Assembly (NCBI GenBank): GCA_900549665.1
Contig: URPH01000014.1
Coordinates: 1-64,000, forward strand
Reading direction: 5' to 3'
DNA from: an uncultured Lachnospiraceae bacterium
GTDB lineage: Bacteria; Bacillota; Clostridia; Lachnospirales; Lachnospiraceae
DNA length: 64,000 nt
Numbering within the stretch: the first letter of the stretch is position 1; the number at the start of each line of letters is the position of its first letter. A model generated the notes under the pieces. The model saw nothing but the letters and a program-made list of their open reading frames with translations. It was not told the DNA's origin and did not search any database. Positions 15,237-25,045 of the stretch are shown here, one piece after another. A program made the position numbers and the translations under genes.

Positions 15237-17720
15237 ATGAAATTCGGTTACTTTGATGACGCCAACAAAGAATACGTCATCACCTCACCAAGGACACCTT
15301 ATCCGTGGATCAACTACCTCGGTACCCAGGGGTTCTTTTCATTAATCTCTAACACTGCAGGCGGTTATTCTTTCTACAAGGATGCTCGTCTCAGAAGAAT
15401 CACACGTTATCGTTATAATAATGTTCCGATTGATATGGGTGGTCGTTACTTTTATATTAATGATAATGGTACTGTCTGGAATCCCGGCTGGTCTCCGGTC
15501 AAAACAGAGCTTGACTCTTATGAATGCCGTCATGGCATGGGATACACCATCATTACCGGCAAAAAGAATGATTTAAAGGCCGAGGCTACTTTCTTCGTAC
15601 CTCAGGATTACAACGGCGAAGTCCAGCAGCTCGTTCTTACCAATGAAGGTTCTGCTTCCAAAACTTTCTCACTCTTCTCTTTTGCGGAATGGTGTTTATG
15701 GGATGCGCAGGATGACTGCACAAACTTCCAGAGAAACTTTTCTACAGGCCGTGTTGAAGTAGTAGGTTCTACTATTTATCACAAAACAGAATACAGAGAC
15801 AGACGTGATCACTTTGCTTTCTACACCGTCAATGATGAAATCGACGGATATGATACAGACAGAGATGCTTTCATCGGTCTTTACAACGGATTCAACGATC
15901 CTCAGGCCGTACTTGCCGACAAGCCTTCCAACTCTTTTGCAGATGGCTGGTCTCCGATCGCCTCTCATTACAAAAAGATCACGCTTGCTCCCGGCGAAAG
16001 CAAGACTTTGGTATTTATCCTTGGTTACGTTGAGATGCCCGTTGCCGAAAAATTTGAGGCAGACGGCAAGACCATCAACAAGACAAAAGCACTGGCTATG
16101 ATCGAGCAGTACAACACTCCCCAAAAGGTTGCTGCAGGTCTTGCAGAATTAAAGGCAAGCTGGGATAAATTACTCAGCATCCTCAATGTTGATACTCCGG
16201 ATGACAAGGTCAACCGTATGGTTAATATTTGGAACCAGTATCAGTGTATGGTTACCTTCAACTTATCACGTTCTGCTTCTTATTTCGAATCCGGTATCGG
16301 CCGTGGAATGGGCTTCCGTGATTCCAACCAGGACGTTCTTGGTTTCGTACATCAGATCCCGGATCGTGCAAGAGAGCGTATCATCGACATCGCTTCTACA
16401 CAGTTCCCGGACGGCGGATGCTATCATCAGTATCAGCCTCTTACCAAAAAAGGTAACGCCGACATCGGTGGCGACTTCTCTGATGACCCGTTGTGGCTGA
16501 TTCTTTCTGTTTCTGCATACATCAAAGAAACAGGTGACTGGACCATCCTCGAAGAAATGGTTCCTTATGACAACGATATGACAATTGCTCAGACAATGCT
16601 TGAGCACTTAAAGGTTTCCTTCTATCACATTGTAGACAATCTCGGACCTCACGGTCTTCCTCTTGCAATGCGTGCTGACTGGAACGACTGTATCAACCTT
16701 TCATGCTTCTCAGACACTCCCGGTGAAAGCTTCCAGACTTACACCAATCCGAAGTTTGCTGCAGAAGGCGGTTATTCAAAGGTTGCCGAATCTGTTATGG
16801 TTGCTACACTCTTTACCTATGCAGGTCCCAACTATGTTGAGATCTTAAAGCACCTTGGCAAAGATGATGAAGCTGCTGCTGCTCAGGCTGAGATCGACAA
16901 GATGAAGAAAAACGTCATGGAATCTGCATGGGATGGTGACTGGTTCTTACGTGCATACGATGCCAACGGCGAAAAGATGGGTTCCAAAGAATGTGAAGAA
17001 GGTCAGATCTTCATCGAGCCTCAGGGCTTTGCCATCATGTCAGAAATCGGCAAAGATCAGGGCGCTGACTTAAAGACCTTGGAAGCAATCGACAAACGTT
17101 TAAATACCGAATACGGTCTTGTATTAAACAATCCTGCATTCACCAAATACTATGTTCAGTATGGTGAGATTTCTACATATCCGGGCGGATACAAAGAAAA
17201 CGCAGGTATCTTTACACACAACAATGCATGGATCATCTGTGCTGCTGCATATGCAGGAAAAGGCGATCAGGCATTCAAGTATTATTCAGAAATCGCTCCT
17301 GCTTTTACAGAGGAGACATCTGATATCCACAAGACAGAGCCTTATGTATACGGCCAGATGATCGGTGGTAAGGATGCCGGCTCCGATATCGGACTTCCGG
17401 GCAACCACTTCGGCCAGGGCAAAAACTCATGGCTTACCGGTACTGCTGCATGGAACATGGTAGCAATTTCACAGTATATCTTAGGTGTACAGGCTGACTT
17501 CGACGGATTAAAGATCGATCCTTCTATCCCTTCAGCTTGGGATGGTTTATCAGCTTCCCGTCAGTTCCGCGGTGCAACTTACGATATCAAGGTTTCCAAC
17601 CCTGATCACGTATGCAAGGGTGTTAAGAGCGTAACTGTTGATGGCAATGCTATCGAGGGCAACGTTCTCCCTGTATTCGGTGACGGCGCAGCTCACAAGG
17701 TTGAAGTTGTTATGGGCTAA
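15237..17720 (+). CDS. GH94 cellobiose-type phosphorylase
   Basis: The 827-aa cytoplasmic enzyme (no signal peptide) splits cellobiose with phosphate into glucose 1-phosphate and glucose, saving ATP compared with hydrolysis. Length and order fit GH94 cellobiose phosphorylases: beta-sandwich N-terminal domain (about 1-290), helical linker, (alpha/alpha)6 catalytic barrel (about 320-740) and a C-terminal beta domain. RDSNQD at 361-366 and RADWND at 479-484 are the conserved active-site motifs; the catalytic acid is an Asp of DWND. GQGKNSWLTGTAAW near 722-735 is also typical. It is divergent from importer B. Laminaribiose or other beta-disaccharide specificity cannot be excluded from sequence alone. 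Confidence 0.93.
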   Translation: MKFGYFDDANKEYVITSPRTPYPWINYLGTQGFFSLISNTAGGYSFYKDARLRRITRYRYNNVPIDMGGRYFYINDNGTVWNPGWSPVKTELDSYECRHGMGYTIITGKKNDLKAEATFFVPQDYNGEVQQLVLTNEGSASKTFSLFSFAEWCLWDAQDDCTNFQRNFSTGRVEVVGSTIYHKTEYRDRRDHFAFYTVNDEIDGYDTDRDAFIGLYNGFNDPQAVLADKPSNSFADGWSPIASHYKKITLAPGESKTLVFILGYVEMPVAEKFEADGKTINKTKALAMIEQYNTPQKVAAGLAELKASWDKLLSILNVDTPDDKVNRMVNIWNQYQCMVTFNLSRSASYFESGIGRGMGFRDSNQDVLGFVHQIPDRARERIIDIASTQFPDGGCYHQYQPLTKKGNADIGGDFSDDPLWLILSVSAYIKETGDWTILEEMVPYDNDMTIAQTMLEHLKVSFYHIVDNLGPHGLPLAMRADWNDCINLSCFSDTPGESFQTYTNPKFAAEGGYSKVAESVMVATLFTYAGPNYVEILKHLGKDDEAAAAQAEIDKMKKNVMESAWDGDWFLRAYDANGEKMGSKECEEGQIFIEPQGFAIMSEIGKDQGADLKTLEAIDKRLNTEYGLVLNNPAFTKYYVQYGEISTYPGGYKENAGIFTHNNAWIICAAAYAGKGDQAFKYYSEIAPAFTEETSDIHKTEPYVYGQMIGGKDAGSDIGLPGNHFGQGKNSWLTGTAAWNMVAISQYILGVQADFDGLKIDPSIPSAWDGLSASRQFRGATYDIKVSNPDHVCKGVKSVTVDGNAIEGNVLPVFGDGAAHKVEVVMG

Positions 17721-17749
17721 TCCCTGTTAGGAAATGTAAAGTTATAACA

Positions 17750-17780
17750 AAAAGGACAGATCCAAGTGGTCTGTCCTTTT
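17750..17780. terminator. Bidirectional terminator between phosphorylase and cls
   Basis: AAAAGGACAGA pairs with TCTGTCCTTTT around a 9-nt loop. It closes the phosphorylase transcript and the convergent cardiolipin synthase transcript. Confidence 0.88.
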
Positions 17781-17810
17781 CTGATTTCTAATCCTGCATT
17801 CGTTTCTCTT

Positions 17811-19493
17811 TTATAAGAGGGGTCCGAACAACCGGCATACCTTACCGCACATCCTGTTAAAGAGCGGCAGTTTTTTATAATCTCCTTTGTAAAACTCCTG
17901 ACACTTGTCAAATGTGTCGATAAAATCCTTTTTGATATTCCCAACAACCGGATTGTTGTATATAAAGGTTGCACATTCAAAGTGTTCGTAAAGACTTCTG
18001 AAATCCAGATTGATGGATCCGACAACCGCCTTGCAATCATCAGAAACAAACATCTTGGCATGCACAAATCCCGGTGTAAATTCAAATATCCGTACTCCCG
18101 CCTCAATCAACTGCGTATAGTACGTATGCGCAACATCAAATACGATCTTTTTATCCGGAATGTGCGGCATAATAATACGGACATCCACACCTCTCTGTGC
18201 CGCAAAGCAAAGCCCTGTTATGATCTCATTTTCGGGTATCAGGTAAGGTGTCATGATCCAGACATAATCCCTTGCCTTGTTCAGGATATCCAGATATACT
18301 TCCTCAGCCACATCTTCCCCATTGCAGGGATCGTCATTGTAGGGAATCACATACCCCAGACTATCTGTTCTTGTCCACACATCCCCGGCTTCTTCCGTTT
18401 CACAAGCTTCTGCAGGTTTTGTTGCAGCATCCGTATCCTGTTCTGACGCAGTGTCCAACAGGTATTTATCATAGTCCTCAACTTCTGCGGTAAACATCCC
18501 CCACATTTGTAAAAACATTGCAGTAAAGCTCTTAACAGCATCACCTCTGAGCCTGACCGCCGTATCCTTCCAGTATCCAAACCGTTCCTTCAGATTGACA
18601 TATTCATCTGCAAGATTGATACCTCCGTTATATGCCACCTTTCCATCGATTACCACAATTTTGCGGTGGTCACGGTAATTTTGATGGGATGACAAAAATG
18701 GTCTGACCGGTGAAAACACCCTTGCCTTGATACCGTACTCAGCCAGTTTTTTCGTATAATGGGTGGGCAGTGCCGTCATCGAATTGAACCCATCATACAG
18801 CAGTCTGACCTCCACTCCCGCAGCTGCCTTTTTTTTCAATGCTTCAAGCACAGTATCCCACACATAGCCTTTATTGATAATGAAATACTCCATAAAAATA
18901 TATTGCTCTGCTTTTTCAATCTCCACCAGAAGATCATCGATCTTTGACCGTCCGTCAGGAAAAAACTCTACCTCGGTATTGGTATAGGAAGGCAGATGAT
19001 TGACATGCTCTATATAATAAGACAGATCCGAAATCGGCACCTGCTCATCCTTCATCTTAGCCTTTAATCCGTCCGGCATTTTCAGATAAGGCGCCGTTTC
19101 GTCAATCCGCTTTTTAAGCCCCTTTGACTGTCCAAAACGAACCGGATTGGCTGTGATAAAAACATACAGTATCACACCAAATACAGGGGTCAGACTAAGC
19201 GGCAGCATCCACATCAGCTTAAAAGCCGGATTTTCTTTGCTGTTTATGATCACAATGACGCAAAGTGCGGCACAGATATTGAAAAAATACAACCACCATT
19301 TGGCATTGGCGGCATTCATACGTTCCAGCAAAACAAACAACAGATAAATCTGTCCCAGCATAATGATAACAGTCAACATGATACGGCTGAAAATCAGCTT
19401 GAAAATTGCCCGCAATCCGCTGTTTTTTGCCTTAACTGCCTTACTCTTGAAATATTCCGATTTTTTCACTTTATTTCCATTTAAAGAATCCAT
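17811..19493 (-). CDS. cls: Cardiolipin synthase (phospholipase D family)
   Basis: The enzyme condenses two phosphatidylglycerols into cardiolipin and glycerol at the membrane. I prefer the ATG at 19493 (560 aa), which stands about 7 nt after AAAGGA; an ATG 9 nt upstream abuts the ribosome site. Two N-terminal membrane helices (about 35-60 and 66-110) precede two PLD domains with HKD motifs: HRKIVVIDGK near 278-287 and HAKMFVSDD near 494-502. A poorly conserved insert of about 35 residues, rich in Ala, Thr, Glu and Asp, lies between the domains (about 355-395). It is transcribed alone; an intergenic repeat sits in its upstream region. Confidence 0.92.
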   Translation of the reverse strand: MDSLNGNKVKKSEYFKSKAVKAKNSGLRAIFKLIFSRIMLTVIIMLGQIYLLFVLLERMNAANAKWWLYFFNICAALCVIVIINSKENPAFKLMWMLPLSLTPVFGVILYVFITANPVRFGQSKGLKKRIDETAPYLKMPDGLKAKMKDEQVPISDLSYYIEHVNHLPSYTNTEVEFFPDGRSKIDDLLVEIEKAEQYIFMEYFIINKGYVWDTVLEALKKKAAAGVEVRLLYDGFNSMTALPTHYTKKLAEYGIKARVFSPVRPFLSSHQNYRDHRKIVVIDGKVAYNGGINLADEYVNLKERFGYWKDTAVRLRGDAVKSFTAMFLQMWGMFTAEVEDYDKYLLDTASEQDTDAATKPAEACETEEAGDVWTRTDSLGYVIPYNDDPCNGEDVAEEVYLDILNKARDYVWIMTPYLIPENEIITGLCFAAQRGVDVRIIMPHIPDKKIVFDVAHTYYTQLIEAGVRIFEFTPGFVHAKMFVSDDCKAVVGSINLDFRSLYEHFECATFIYNNPVVGNIKKDFIDTFDKCQEFYKGDYKKLPLFNRMCGKVCRLFGPLL

Positions 19494-19502
19494 AAGCACC
19501 AT

Positions 19503-19868
19503 CCTTTATTTATGCCCGGACACAAAACAATCCGGCATCAAAGCAGCTCCCACAATTCTCAAACATCCGAAATCCACTGATTTACTGCGAAATCGCTACT
19601 TTCTCATGTTTGGCGGGTCGACCCTGATATCATAATAACCAAGTATAACATATCTATCCTGTCAGGGTCAAAACGCAAGCTGATAAAATGCAGGAATAAA
19701 ATGCAGGAATATATCATTGATATCGATCCCGGATATATGTATTAGCATGATAGATTGAAGCAGCTTAAGACAGAATATAAAATATCAGTAAACAAATGTC
19801 ACATTTTTTGGTAAAATAGATAAGAATACATATATCAGGCAACAAAAAATGATCAGGACGAGGTTTAT
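19503..19868. other. Intergenic region between cls and the MerR regulator
   Basis: The 366-bp gap contains a partial copy of the dispersed repeat (19536-19633) and then AT-rich sequence. A TAAAAT box at 19812-19817 lies upstream of the MerR start without a recognisable -35 box. Nothing else coding is seen. Confidence 0.6.
19536..19633 (+). repeat. Dispersed intergenic repeat, internally deleted copy (C)
   Basis: The stretch from the AAAGCAGCTC segment through CTACTTTCTCATGTTTGGCGGGTC matches the middle of the full copy at 46955-47160, then jumps straight to the right end GACCCTGATATCAT. The left terminal repeat and the CGTGCAAGCACG segment are missing. Confidence 0.75.
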
Positions 19869-20669
19869 ATGAAGGGTTATTTATCAATCGGAAAAGTTTC
19901 CAAAGCAAAAAATGTCAGTATCAAATCACTTCGTTATTATGATGAGATCGGTATTTTCAAACCGGCTCTGACGGACCACAAGACCGGCTACCGTTATTAC
20001 AAGGCCGATCAGCTTTATATTCTGGACGCCATCTCCCTTTGCATTGAGCTGGGCATCCCGTTAAAAAGCATGTCCCGGTATTGTGATAAGCACGGCAAAC
20101 CGGATTTACAACGTCTGCTTGGTGATGCCAAATCCCTTGCCGAGACCCGGATCCGCTCCATGTATCAGGGTCTGGAAACTTTGCAAAATACCATCAACAC
20201 CTTACAAAACCACCCTGATCTTGTCATTCCTGCCGGATGTATGCAAAAGACATTGCTCTCCCGCACAGTCCTGACCATTCCGTTTGATGAATATACAGAT
20301 GCATTTCATTATAATCCCAAGCTTTTGTCCCTCTTTGTGGGAGCCCAGAAGCAGGGACTTGCCGCATCCTATCCGTCCGGTCTGATCTATGATTACCACA
20401 AAGGGCAGGTGCAGAAATATGTCTTTATCCATGTTGCACCCTTAGCTGAGGCCGCCGGTGACTGGGGACGTCACATAGATGGCATACGTACTCTGCCGTC
20501 CGGCATCTATGCTTACAGGCAGCATGCCACACATATGATCGAGGATGCCGCACAGGTGTTTGACCTCAACAAACAGGCACTTAAAAACTGCACGATCATC
20601 GAAACCGACCTGTTAAAGGATGAAAAGGAAAAAACAGGTATGAACTATGAGCTGCAGCTTCTTATGTAA
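19869..20669 (+). CDS. MerR-family transcriptional regulator
   Basis: The 266-aa protein starts with a MerR winged helix-turn-helix (YLSIGKVSKAKNVSIKSLRYYDEIGIFKPA, about 4-33, then GYRYY at 42-46), followed by a dimerisation coiled coil (about 80-118). The C-terminal part (about 120-266) resembles the GyrI-like effector domain of BmrR-type regulators, which senses amphipathic drugs or metabolites; this is weaker. The next gene, an SGNH hydrolase, starts 36 nt downstream on the same strand and is the probable co-transcribed target. Confidence 0.85.
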   Translation: MKGYLSIGKVSKAKNVSIKSLRYYDEIGIFKPALTDHKTGYRYYKADQLYILDAISLCIELGIPLKSMSRYCDKHGKPDLQRLLGDAKSLAETRIRSMYQGLETLQNTINTLQNHPDLVIPAGCMQKTLLSRTVLTIPFDEYTDAFHYNPKLLSLFVGAQKQGLAASYPSGLIYDYHKGQVQKYVFIHVAPLAEAAGDWGRHIDGIRTLPSGIYAYRQHATHMIEDAAQVFDLNKQALKNCTIIETDLLKDEKEKTGMNYELQLLM

Positions 20670-20705
20670 TAAATGATCTAAAATCAAACAAAGGATACGA
20701 TTATC

Positions 20706-21839
20706 ATGTCACAAGAATTTTCAAAATGGGTCTCCATCTGGGGAAATGCCGTTTCTGTTTCCGAAAACCGGCCGGAAAGCTATGCTAAAAATATCACGCT
20801 CCGCTATCCGGTTTATTGTCCGTTCGACGGCAGCCGCCTGCAGCTTACCTTTGATAACTACTGTGGTACCGAGCCCGTTACCATCAATAGAGCCGTAATT
20901 TTATATCAAGGACACTTTTATGCGCTTACCTTCGGGCAAAAAGAATCCGTTACAATCAAAGCAGGGGAACATATCGTATCAGACGAGGTTTCCATTGATG
21001 TCTGCGCGCATGACACCCTATATGTGAGCTTCTATTTGGCAGAATTTACATTGATGCGCTCCAGCGTATATGTATCCGGTCCCTTATCAGGCGGACAGTA
21101 TGCGATTGGCGATCAGACCGAGGTCGCGGAATTTCCGATCGATATCTGCAAAAAGACCAATATCTATTACTTTTTAAGCAACGTTTCCCTTTATACACAC
21201 AAGGATAATCGCGCTGTTGTCTGCTATGGTGACTCCATCACGGCACAGGCATGGCCTGACTATCTGTCCCTGCGTTGTCAACATGATGAGCTTTCTCATA
21301 CCGCGATCATCCGCCGGGCGACAAGTGGTTCACGTATCCTGAGGGAATATCACAATATCACTTACGAATCATACGGCCTGATGGGAACACACCGCTTTGA
21401 TCACGAGGTTCCGACCGTCGGAGCCGATACGGTTATCATCCAGCAGGGTATCAATGATATCATTCATCCGGTTGGAACCGATGTCAATCCTTTCCGACCC
21501 ATGAGCGATCTCCCGACTGCCACACAGCTGATCGACGGTTTAAAATGGTATATCGACAAAGCCCGATCCTATGGCTACCGGGTATATGTCGGCACACTGC
21601 TGCCTATCCGTGGCTGGCGGACATATGCACCCTTCCGTGAAGATTTAAAAAATGAATTTAATGAGTTTATCCGGACTACAGATCTGATAGACGGCTGTAT
21701 TGATTTTGATCTGGCAACAAGAGATACGGCTGATCCTGCTGCTTTCTTGCAAAGATATGACAGCGGAGACCACCTGCATCCCAGCGCACTGGGATATCAG
21801 GCAATGGCTGACGCTGTTCCTATTCAGATTTTGACATAA
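20706..21839 (+). CDS. SGNH/GDSL-family esterase
   Basis: The 377-aa protein has an N-terminal beta-rich region (about 1-165) and a C-terminal SGNH hydrolase domain. Block I is CYGDSITA (Ser177), block II a Gly in TSGSR near 207-211, block III QQGIND (Asn about 253), and block V DHLHP (Asp355, His358), so the catalytic set is complete. No signal peptide is seen, so it probably acts in the cytoplasm, perhaps removing acetyl groups from imported oligosaccharides; that is inference. Its last 20 nt overlap the convergent cellulase gene. Related two-domain proteins occur in many Clostridia without known substrate. Confidence 0.85.
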   Translation: MSQEFSKWVSIWGNAVSVSENRPESYAKNITLRYPVYCPFDGSRLQLTFDNYCGTEPVTINRAVILYQGHFYALTFGQKESVTIKAGEHIVSDEVSIDVCAHDTLYVSFYLAEFTLMRSSVYVSGPLSGGQYAIGDQTEVAEFPIDICKKTNIYYFLSNVSLYTHKDNRAVVCYGDSITAQAWPDYLSLRCQHDELSHTAIIRRATSGSRILREYHNITYESYGLMGTHRFDHEVPTVGADTVIIQQGINDIIHPVGTDVNPFRPMSDLPTATQLIDGLKWYIDKARSYGYRVYVGTLLPIRGWRTYAPFREDLKNEFNEFIRTTDLIDGCIDFDLATRDTADPAAFLQRYDSGDHLHPSALGYQAMADAVPIQILT

Positions 21840-23535
21840 CTGCCTGCGGCATACCGGGGTCAGTATCGGCATATACGATCAATCCGGCGTTCACGCTCTG
21901 ACCGGCTGTGATCGTCTGATTGTAGTCTGCCGGTGTCACGATCAGACCGGAGCCGCTTTTTTCAAAATTACCGTTCCATGACTGGTCGACTGTGACTTCA
22001 CATGAAAAGTCAAGCTCTACACTCCAGTCAGTGATATCGTTTTTTCCTGTATTGTTGACGGTCAGATCATATTGGCAGAACTGTTTCTTTCCGTCCGACC
22101 ATTGATTGCTGCAGGTGACGGTTACATCTTTTGATGCTTTGTTGTTTGAGTTTTGTTTGGTTTCATTTGTTGTTTTATTATTTGAACTCTGCTTGTCTGT
22201 GTTTGTTGTTTTACTATCTGTATTTCTCTTATCTGTGTTTGTCGTTTTACTATTTGTATTCGGTTCGTTTCCGTTTGCAGTTTTATTATCCGAATTTTGT
22301 CCATCGGCTGTGGAATCAACGTTCTTTTCATCCTGACCGGACAAATTGCCACTGCTATTCTCCGGCGTATTCATTCCGATCTTATCAATATCCGCACCCA
22401 GCACACCAACATACCAAAGTCCTGCTTCAGACAATTCATCCGCCGTCCAGCCCGATGTTTTCTGGCAGTCACTTTTGATCAGCGAACTGGTCTCACCTTT
22501 ATTGGATAAATTCCAGATACAATAGCTTACACCCGCATCGTTCATGGCCCGGATCCATGCATTTCCCTCTGTCATATTGTTGGCTCCCGCACCACCGGCA
22601 TCACAGATGCCAAACTCTGTACAGAATACCGGAAGTCCGGCATCCAGTGCGGTTTTCATCTTAGCACGAAGATCATCCCGATGGGTATCGGCGTAAAAAT
22701 GGATGGTATACATGATATTGTCATATCCGTTAATCGGATCTTTGGCCGCAATATCCACATCCTGAGACCAGTTGGGCGTTCCAACCACAATCACTGCATC
22801 CGGATTGTTCTTTTTGATAACCGGTATGACTTCATTGGCATAGCTTTTTATCTGATCCCATGAAGTCCCGCCATTCGGCTCATTGCAGATTTCATAGATT
22901 ACATTGTCATAATCCGCATACTTTGCAGACATTTCATCAAAGAAAGCAAGCGCATCCGCTTTGTATTTGTTGGGGTCAAGGTCATGCAGCACATGCCAGT
23001 CGATGATGACGTACAAACCAAGACCTGTCGCATACTCCACACCCTGACTGACAATGTTTTTAAGGTTTTCCTTGTTACCGCCTTCACAATAGCTGCCACC
23101 TTCAGCGGTATACATGGCTAACCGTACACAGTTGATCTTCCAGTCATTCTTCATGGAAGCAAAAGCATCCGCATTGACATACTCCGGAAACCAGTTAAGA
23201 CCGTGAGTAGAAACACCTCTAAGCTGAAAAGGCTTTCCGGTTTTGTCTACAAGCTGCGTGCCTTTTACACAAAGAGCTCCATGTGCCTGCAAAGGATTGT
23301 TTTCATCATCCTTTTGTGAATCTGCCGATGGATCGTTTTTATCTGTTTCAGCATCTTCTTTGGTTTCTTCATCGTTAGCGTCTGCTAACTCATTGTCATC
23401 TTTTTCTTTTGCTAAATCAGTATCCGTCACTTCCTGACCTTCCACTGTCGCATTTGCGCGATCCGCATTGTGACAGCCTGTCGTAAGCAGCAGCAAACCA
23501 ACTATCAAAACAGCCATCCGGCATTTTCTTTTCAT
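21820..23535 (-). CDS. GH5 endoglucanase lipoprotein with C-terminal CBM2-like module
   Basis: The 571-aa enzyme cleaves internal beta-1,4-glucan bonds. A lipoprotein signal (lipobox LTTGC, Cys21) indicates anchoring on the outer face of the membrane. An acidic linker (22-80) precedes a GH5 domain (about 83-390) of subfamily-2-like appearance: RLAMYTAEG, IIDWHVLHD, catalytic acid E219 in CNEPNG, IHFYADTH and nucleophile E307 in TEFG. A Thr/Asn/Lys-rich repetitive linker (about 395-470, repeated KTTNTDK units) leads to a CBM2-like cellulose-binding domain (about 475-560, with W residues in CSNQWSDG and SWNG). The 3' end overlaps the convergent esterase gene by 20 nt. Confidence 0.92.
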   Translation of the reverse strand: MKRKCRMAVLIVGLLLLTTGCHNADRANATVEGQEVTDTDLAKEKDDNELADANDEETKEDAETDKNDPSADSQKDDENNPLQAHGALCVKGTQLVDKTGKPFQLRGVSTHGLNWFPEYVNADAFASMKNDWKINCVRLAMYTAEGGSYCEGGNKENLKNIVSQGVEYATGLGLYVIIDWHVLHDLDPNKYKADALAFFDEMSAKYADYDNVIYEICNEPNGGTSWDQIKSYANEVIPVIKKNNPDAVIVVGTPNWSQDVDIAAKDPINGYDNIMYTIHFYADTHRDDLRAKMKTALDAGLPVFCTEFGICDAGGAGANNMTEGNAWIRAMNDAGVSYCIWNLSNKGETSSLIKSDCQKTSGWTADELSEAGLWYVGVLGADIDKIGMNTPENSSGNLSGQDEKNVDSTADGQNSDNKTANGNEPNTNSKTTNTDKRNTDSKTTNTDKQSSNNKTTNETKQNSNNKASKDVTVTCSNQWSDGKKQFCQYDLTVNNTGKNDITDWSVELDFSCEVTVDQSWNGNFEKSGSGLIVTPADYNQTITAGQSVNAGLIVYADTDPGMPQAVMSKSE

Positions 23536-23553
23536 AACCCCATTCCCCGCTTT

Positions 23554-24744
23554 TTACATCCCGTACTCTTCTTTTGCAAATTTGCGCAGTACCGGAATGG
23601 CACGCTCTACTTTTTCTGTATCAATACAATATGCCATTCTGAAATATCCCGGCACGCCGAAGTTGTCGGAGGGAACCAAAATCAGGTCATATTTTTTAGC
23701 CTTCATGCAGAATGCCCCGGCATCCTCTTCCAATGCCTTGGGGAAGATATAAAATGTACCGCTTGGTTTTACTACCTCAAATCCGATATCGGTAAGTGCA
23801 TCATACAAAAGATTCATGTTGGTCTCATATACGGAAAGATCACTTGTTTTGTCAAGCACCTTAGCCACTGCTAACTGTGCGCTGGAGGAAGGACAGTTGT
23901 GTCCGATTCCGCGGCTGATCTGTCCGCAGATTACTGCAAAAATGTCGGCATCGGTCGCTCTGGGATTGACAGCCAGATAGCCGATACGTTCACCCGGAAG
24001 AGACAGGCTCTTGGAGAATGAGTAGCAGGAAACAGAATTATCATAAAACTTGCTTACATACGGAGAATCCGCACCTTCAAAAACAATCTCACGATACGGC
24101 TCATCACTGATTAAGAAGATATCATGTCCGTATTCCTTTTGTTTTTCATTTAAAATCTCAGCAAGCTTCTTGATCGTCTCTGTGCTATAGGCAACACCGG
24201 ACGGATTGTTGGGTGTATTGATCAAAACTGCCATGACTTTTTCATTCATCATCTCTTCAAAGGCATCAAAGTTGATCTGAAAATCAGCGGTATCGGCAGG
24301 TACAACACGAAGCTTTGCGCCGGTATGGTTGACATATGGATTGTACTCCGGGAAGTACGGTGCAAATGTCAAAATCTCATCCCCCGGCTTGGTCGTAGCA
24401 CGAAATGCATGTGCCAAGGCCGACGCAGCCGCACTGGTCATAAAAATATGCTTTGCCTGATAATCCATGTCAAAACGTTTATTCAGACTGTCCGCAACCG
24501 CCTGTCTGACGGATTCGATTCCAAGAGAAGGACTGTAGCCATGGACATTCATCGGATTTTCCTCTGTGTGCAGTCTCACGATCTCATCCTGATATTCCTG
24601 CACGGTCGGAACACTGGGATTGCCCAGACTGAAATCAAATACATTGTCGTATCCGATTTCTTTTCCTCTTGCAGTTGCATATTCGCTCAGTTCACGTATG
24701 ACAGATTTACCACTCAGCATGCTTTTGTAAAATTCATTGATCAT
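23554..24744 (-). CDS. Class I/II PLP-dependent aminotransferase
   Basis: The 396-aa fold-type I enzyme resembles aspartate aminotransferase relatives. Visible motifs are NTPNNPSG (about 173-180, substrate carboxylate contact), ISDEPYREI (PLP ring Asp and Tyr, about 213-221), and SFSKSLSLPGERIGY (about 240-254) with the Schiff-base lysine. The substrate cannot be told from sequence. It lies 18 nt downstream of nothing on its own strand but directly upstream of the cellulase, which starts 18 nt later, so the two could be co-transcribed. Start ATG at 24744 follows AGGAAATGGAG. Confidence 0.9.
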   Translation of the reverse strand: MINEFYKSMLSGKSVIRELSEYATARGKEIGYDNVFDFSLGNPSVPTVQEYQDEIVRLHTEENPMNVHGYSPSLGIESVRQAVADSLNKRFDMDYQAKHIFMTSAAASALAHAFRATTKPGDEILTFAPYFPEYNPYVNHTGAKLRVVPADTADFQINFDAFEEMMNEKVMAVLINTPNNPSGVAYSTETIKKLAEILNEKQKEYGHDIFLISDEPYREIVFEGADSPYVSKFYDNSVSCYSFSKSLSLPGERIGYLAVNPRATDADIFAVICGQISRGIGHNCPSSSAQLAVAKVLDKTSDLSVYETNMNLLYDALTDIGFEVVKPSGTFYIFPKALEEDAGAFCMKAKKYDLILVPSDNFGVPGYFRMAYCIDTEKVERAIPVLRKFAKEEYGM

Positions 24745-25045
24745 TGTTTATCTCCATTTCCTGTTTTATATTAAGGCAAAACCATTTTACCCTTTGTATA
24801 TCAGTCTGCCGCATGCCCGGCACCTTCGAATGCATGAAAAACACACGGATTATGATTTTATTTCAAAATCACATATGATATCGATATCATTATAATAGAA
24901 GCTTTGGCAGGATTCAACCCACGAACCCACGCCTTTTATGTGACTTTATATGTACTATAGCAAAACATGCCGCATGACAGATACAGGGCTTGTTGTACTG
25001 TCATGTACATGTTAAAATAAGGCAGTGACAGGAAAGGAACAGACC
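24745..25045. other. Intergenic region with perfect 16-bp palindrome and hydrolase promoter
   Basis: The 301-bp gap contains ATGATATCGATATCAT (24875-24890) and the promoter at 24990-25018. A GTG at 25025 opens the hydrolase frame slightly earlier, but the ribosome site favours 25046. No gene is seen. Confidence 0.6.
24990..25018 (+). promoter_or_regulatory. Promoter of the hydrolase-acyltransferase-DUF6320 set
   Basis: TTGTTG (24990-24995) and TAAAAT (25013-25018) are 17 nt apart. The spacer carries the palindrome ATGTACAT. The ATG at 25046 follows AGGAAAGGAA. Confidence 0.55.

Noticed and set aside
24896..24940. tRNA-like sequence GGCAGGATTCAACCCACGAACCC
   Set aside because: It recalls a T arm on the minus strand, but no matching acceptor, D or anticodon arms can be folded around it.
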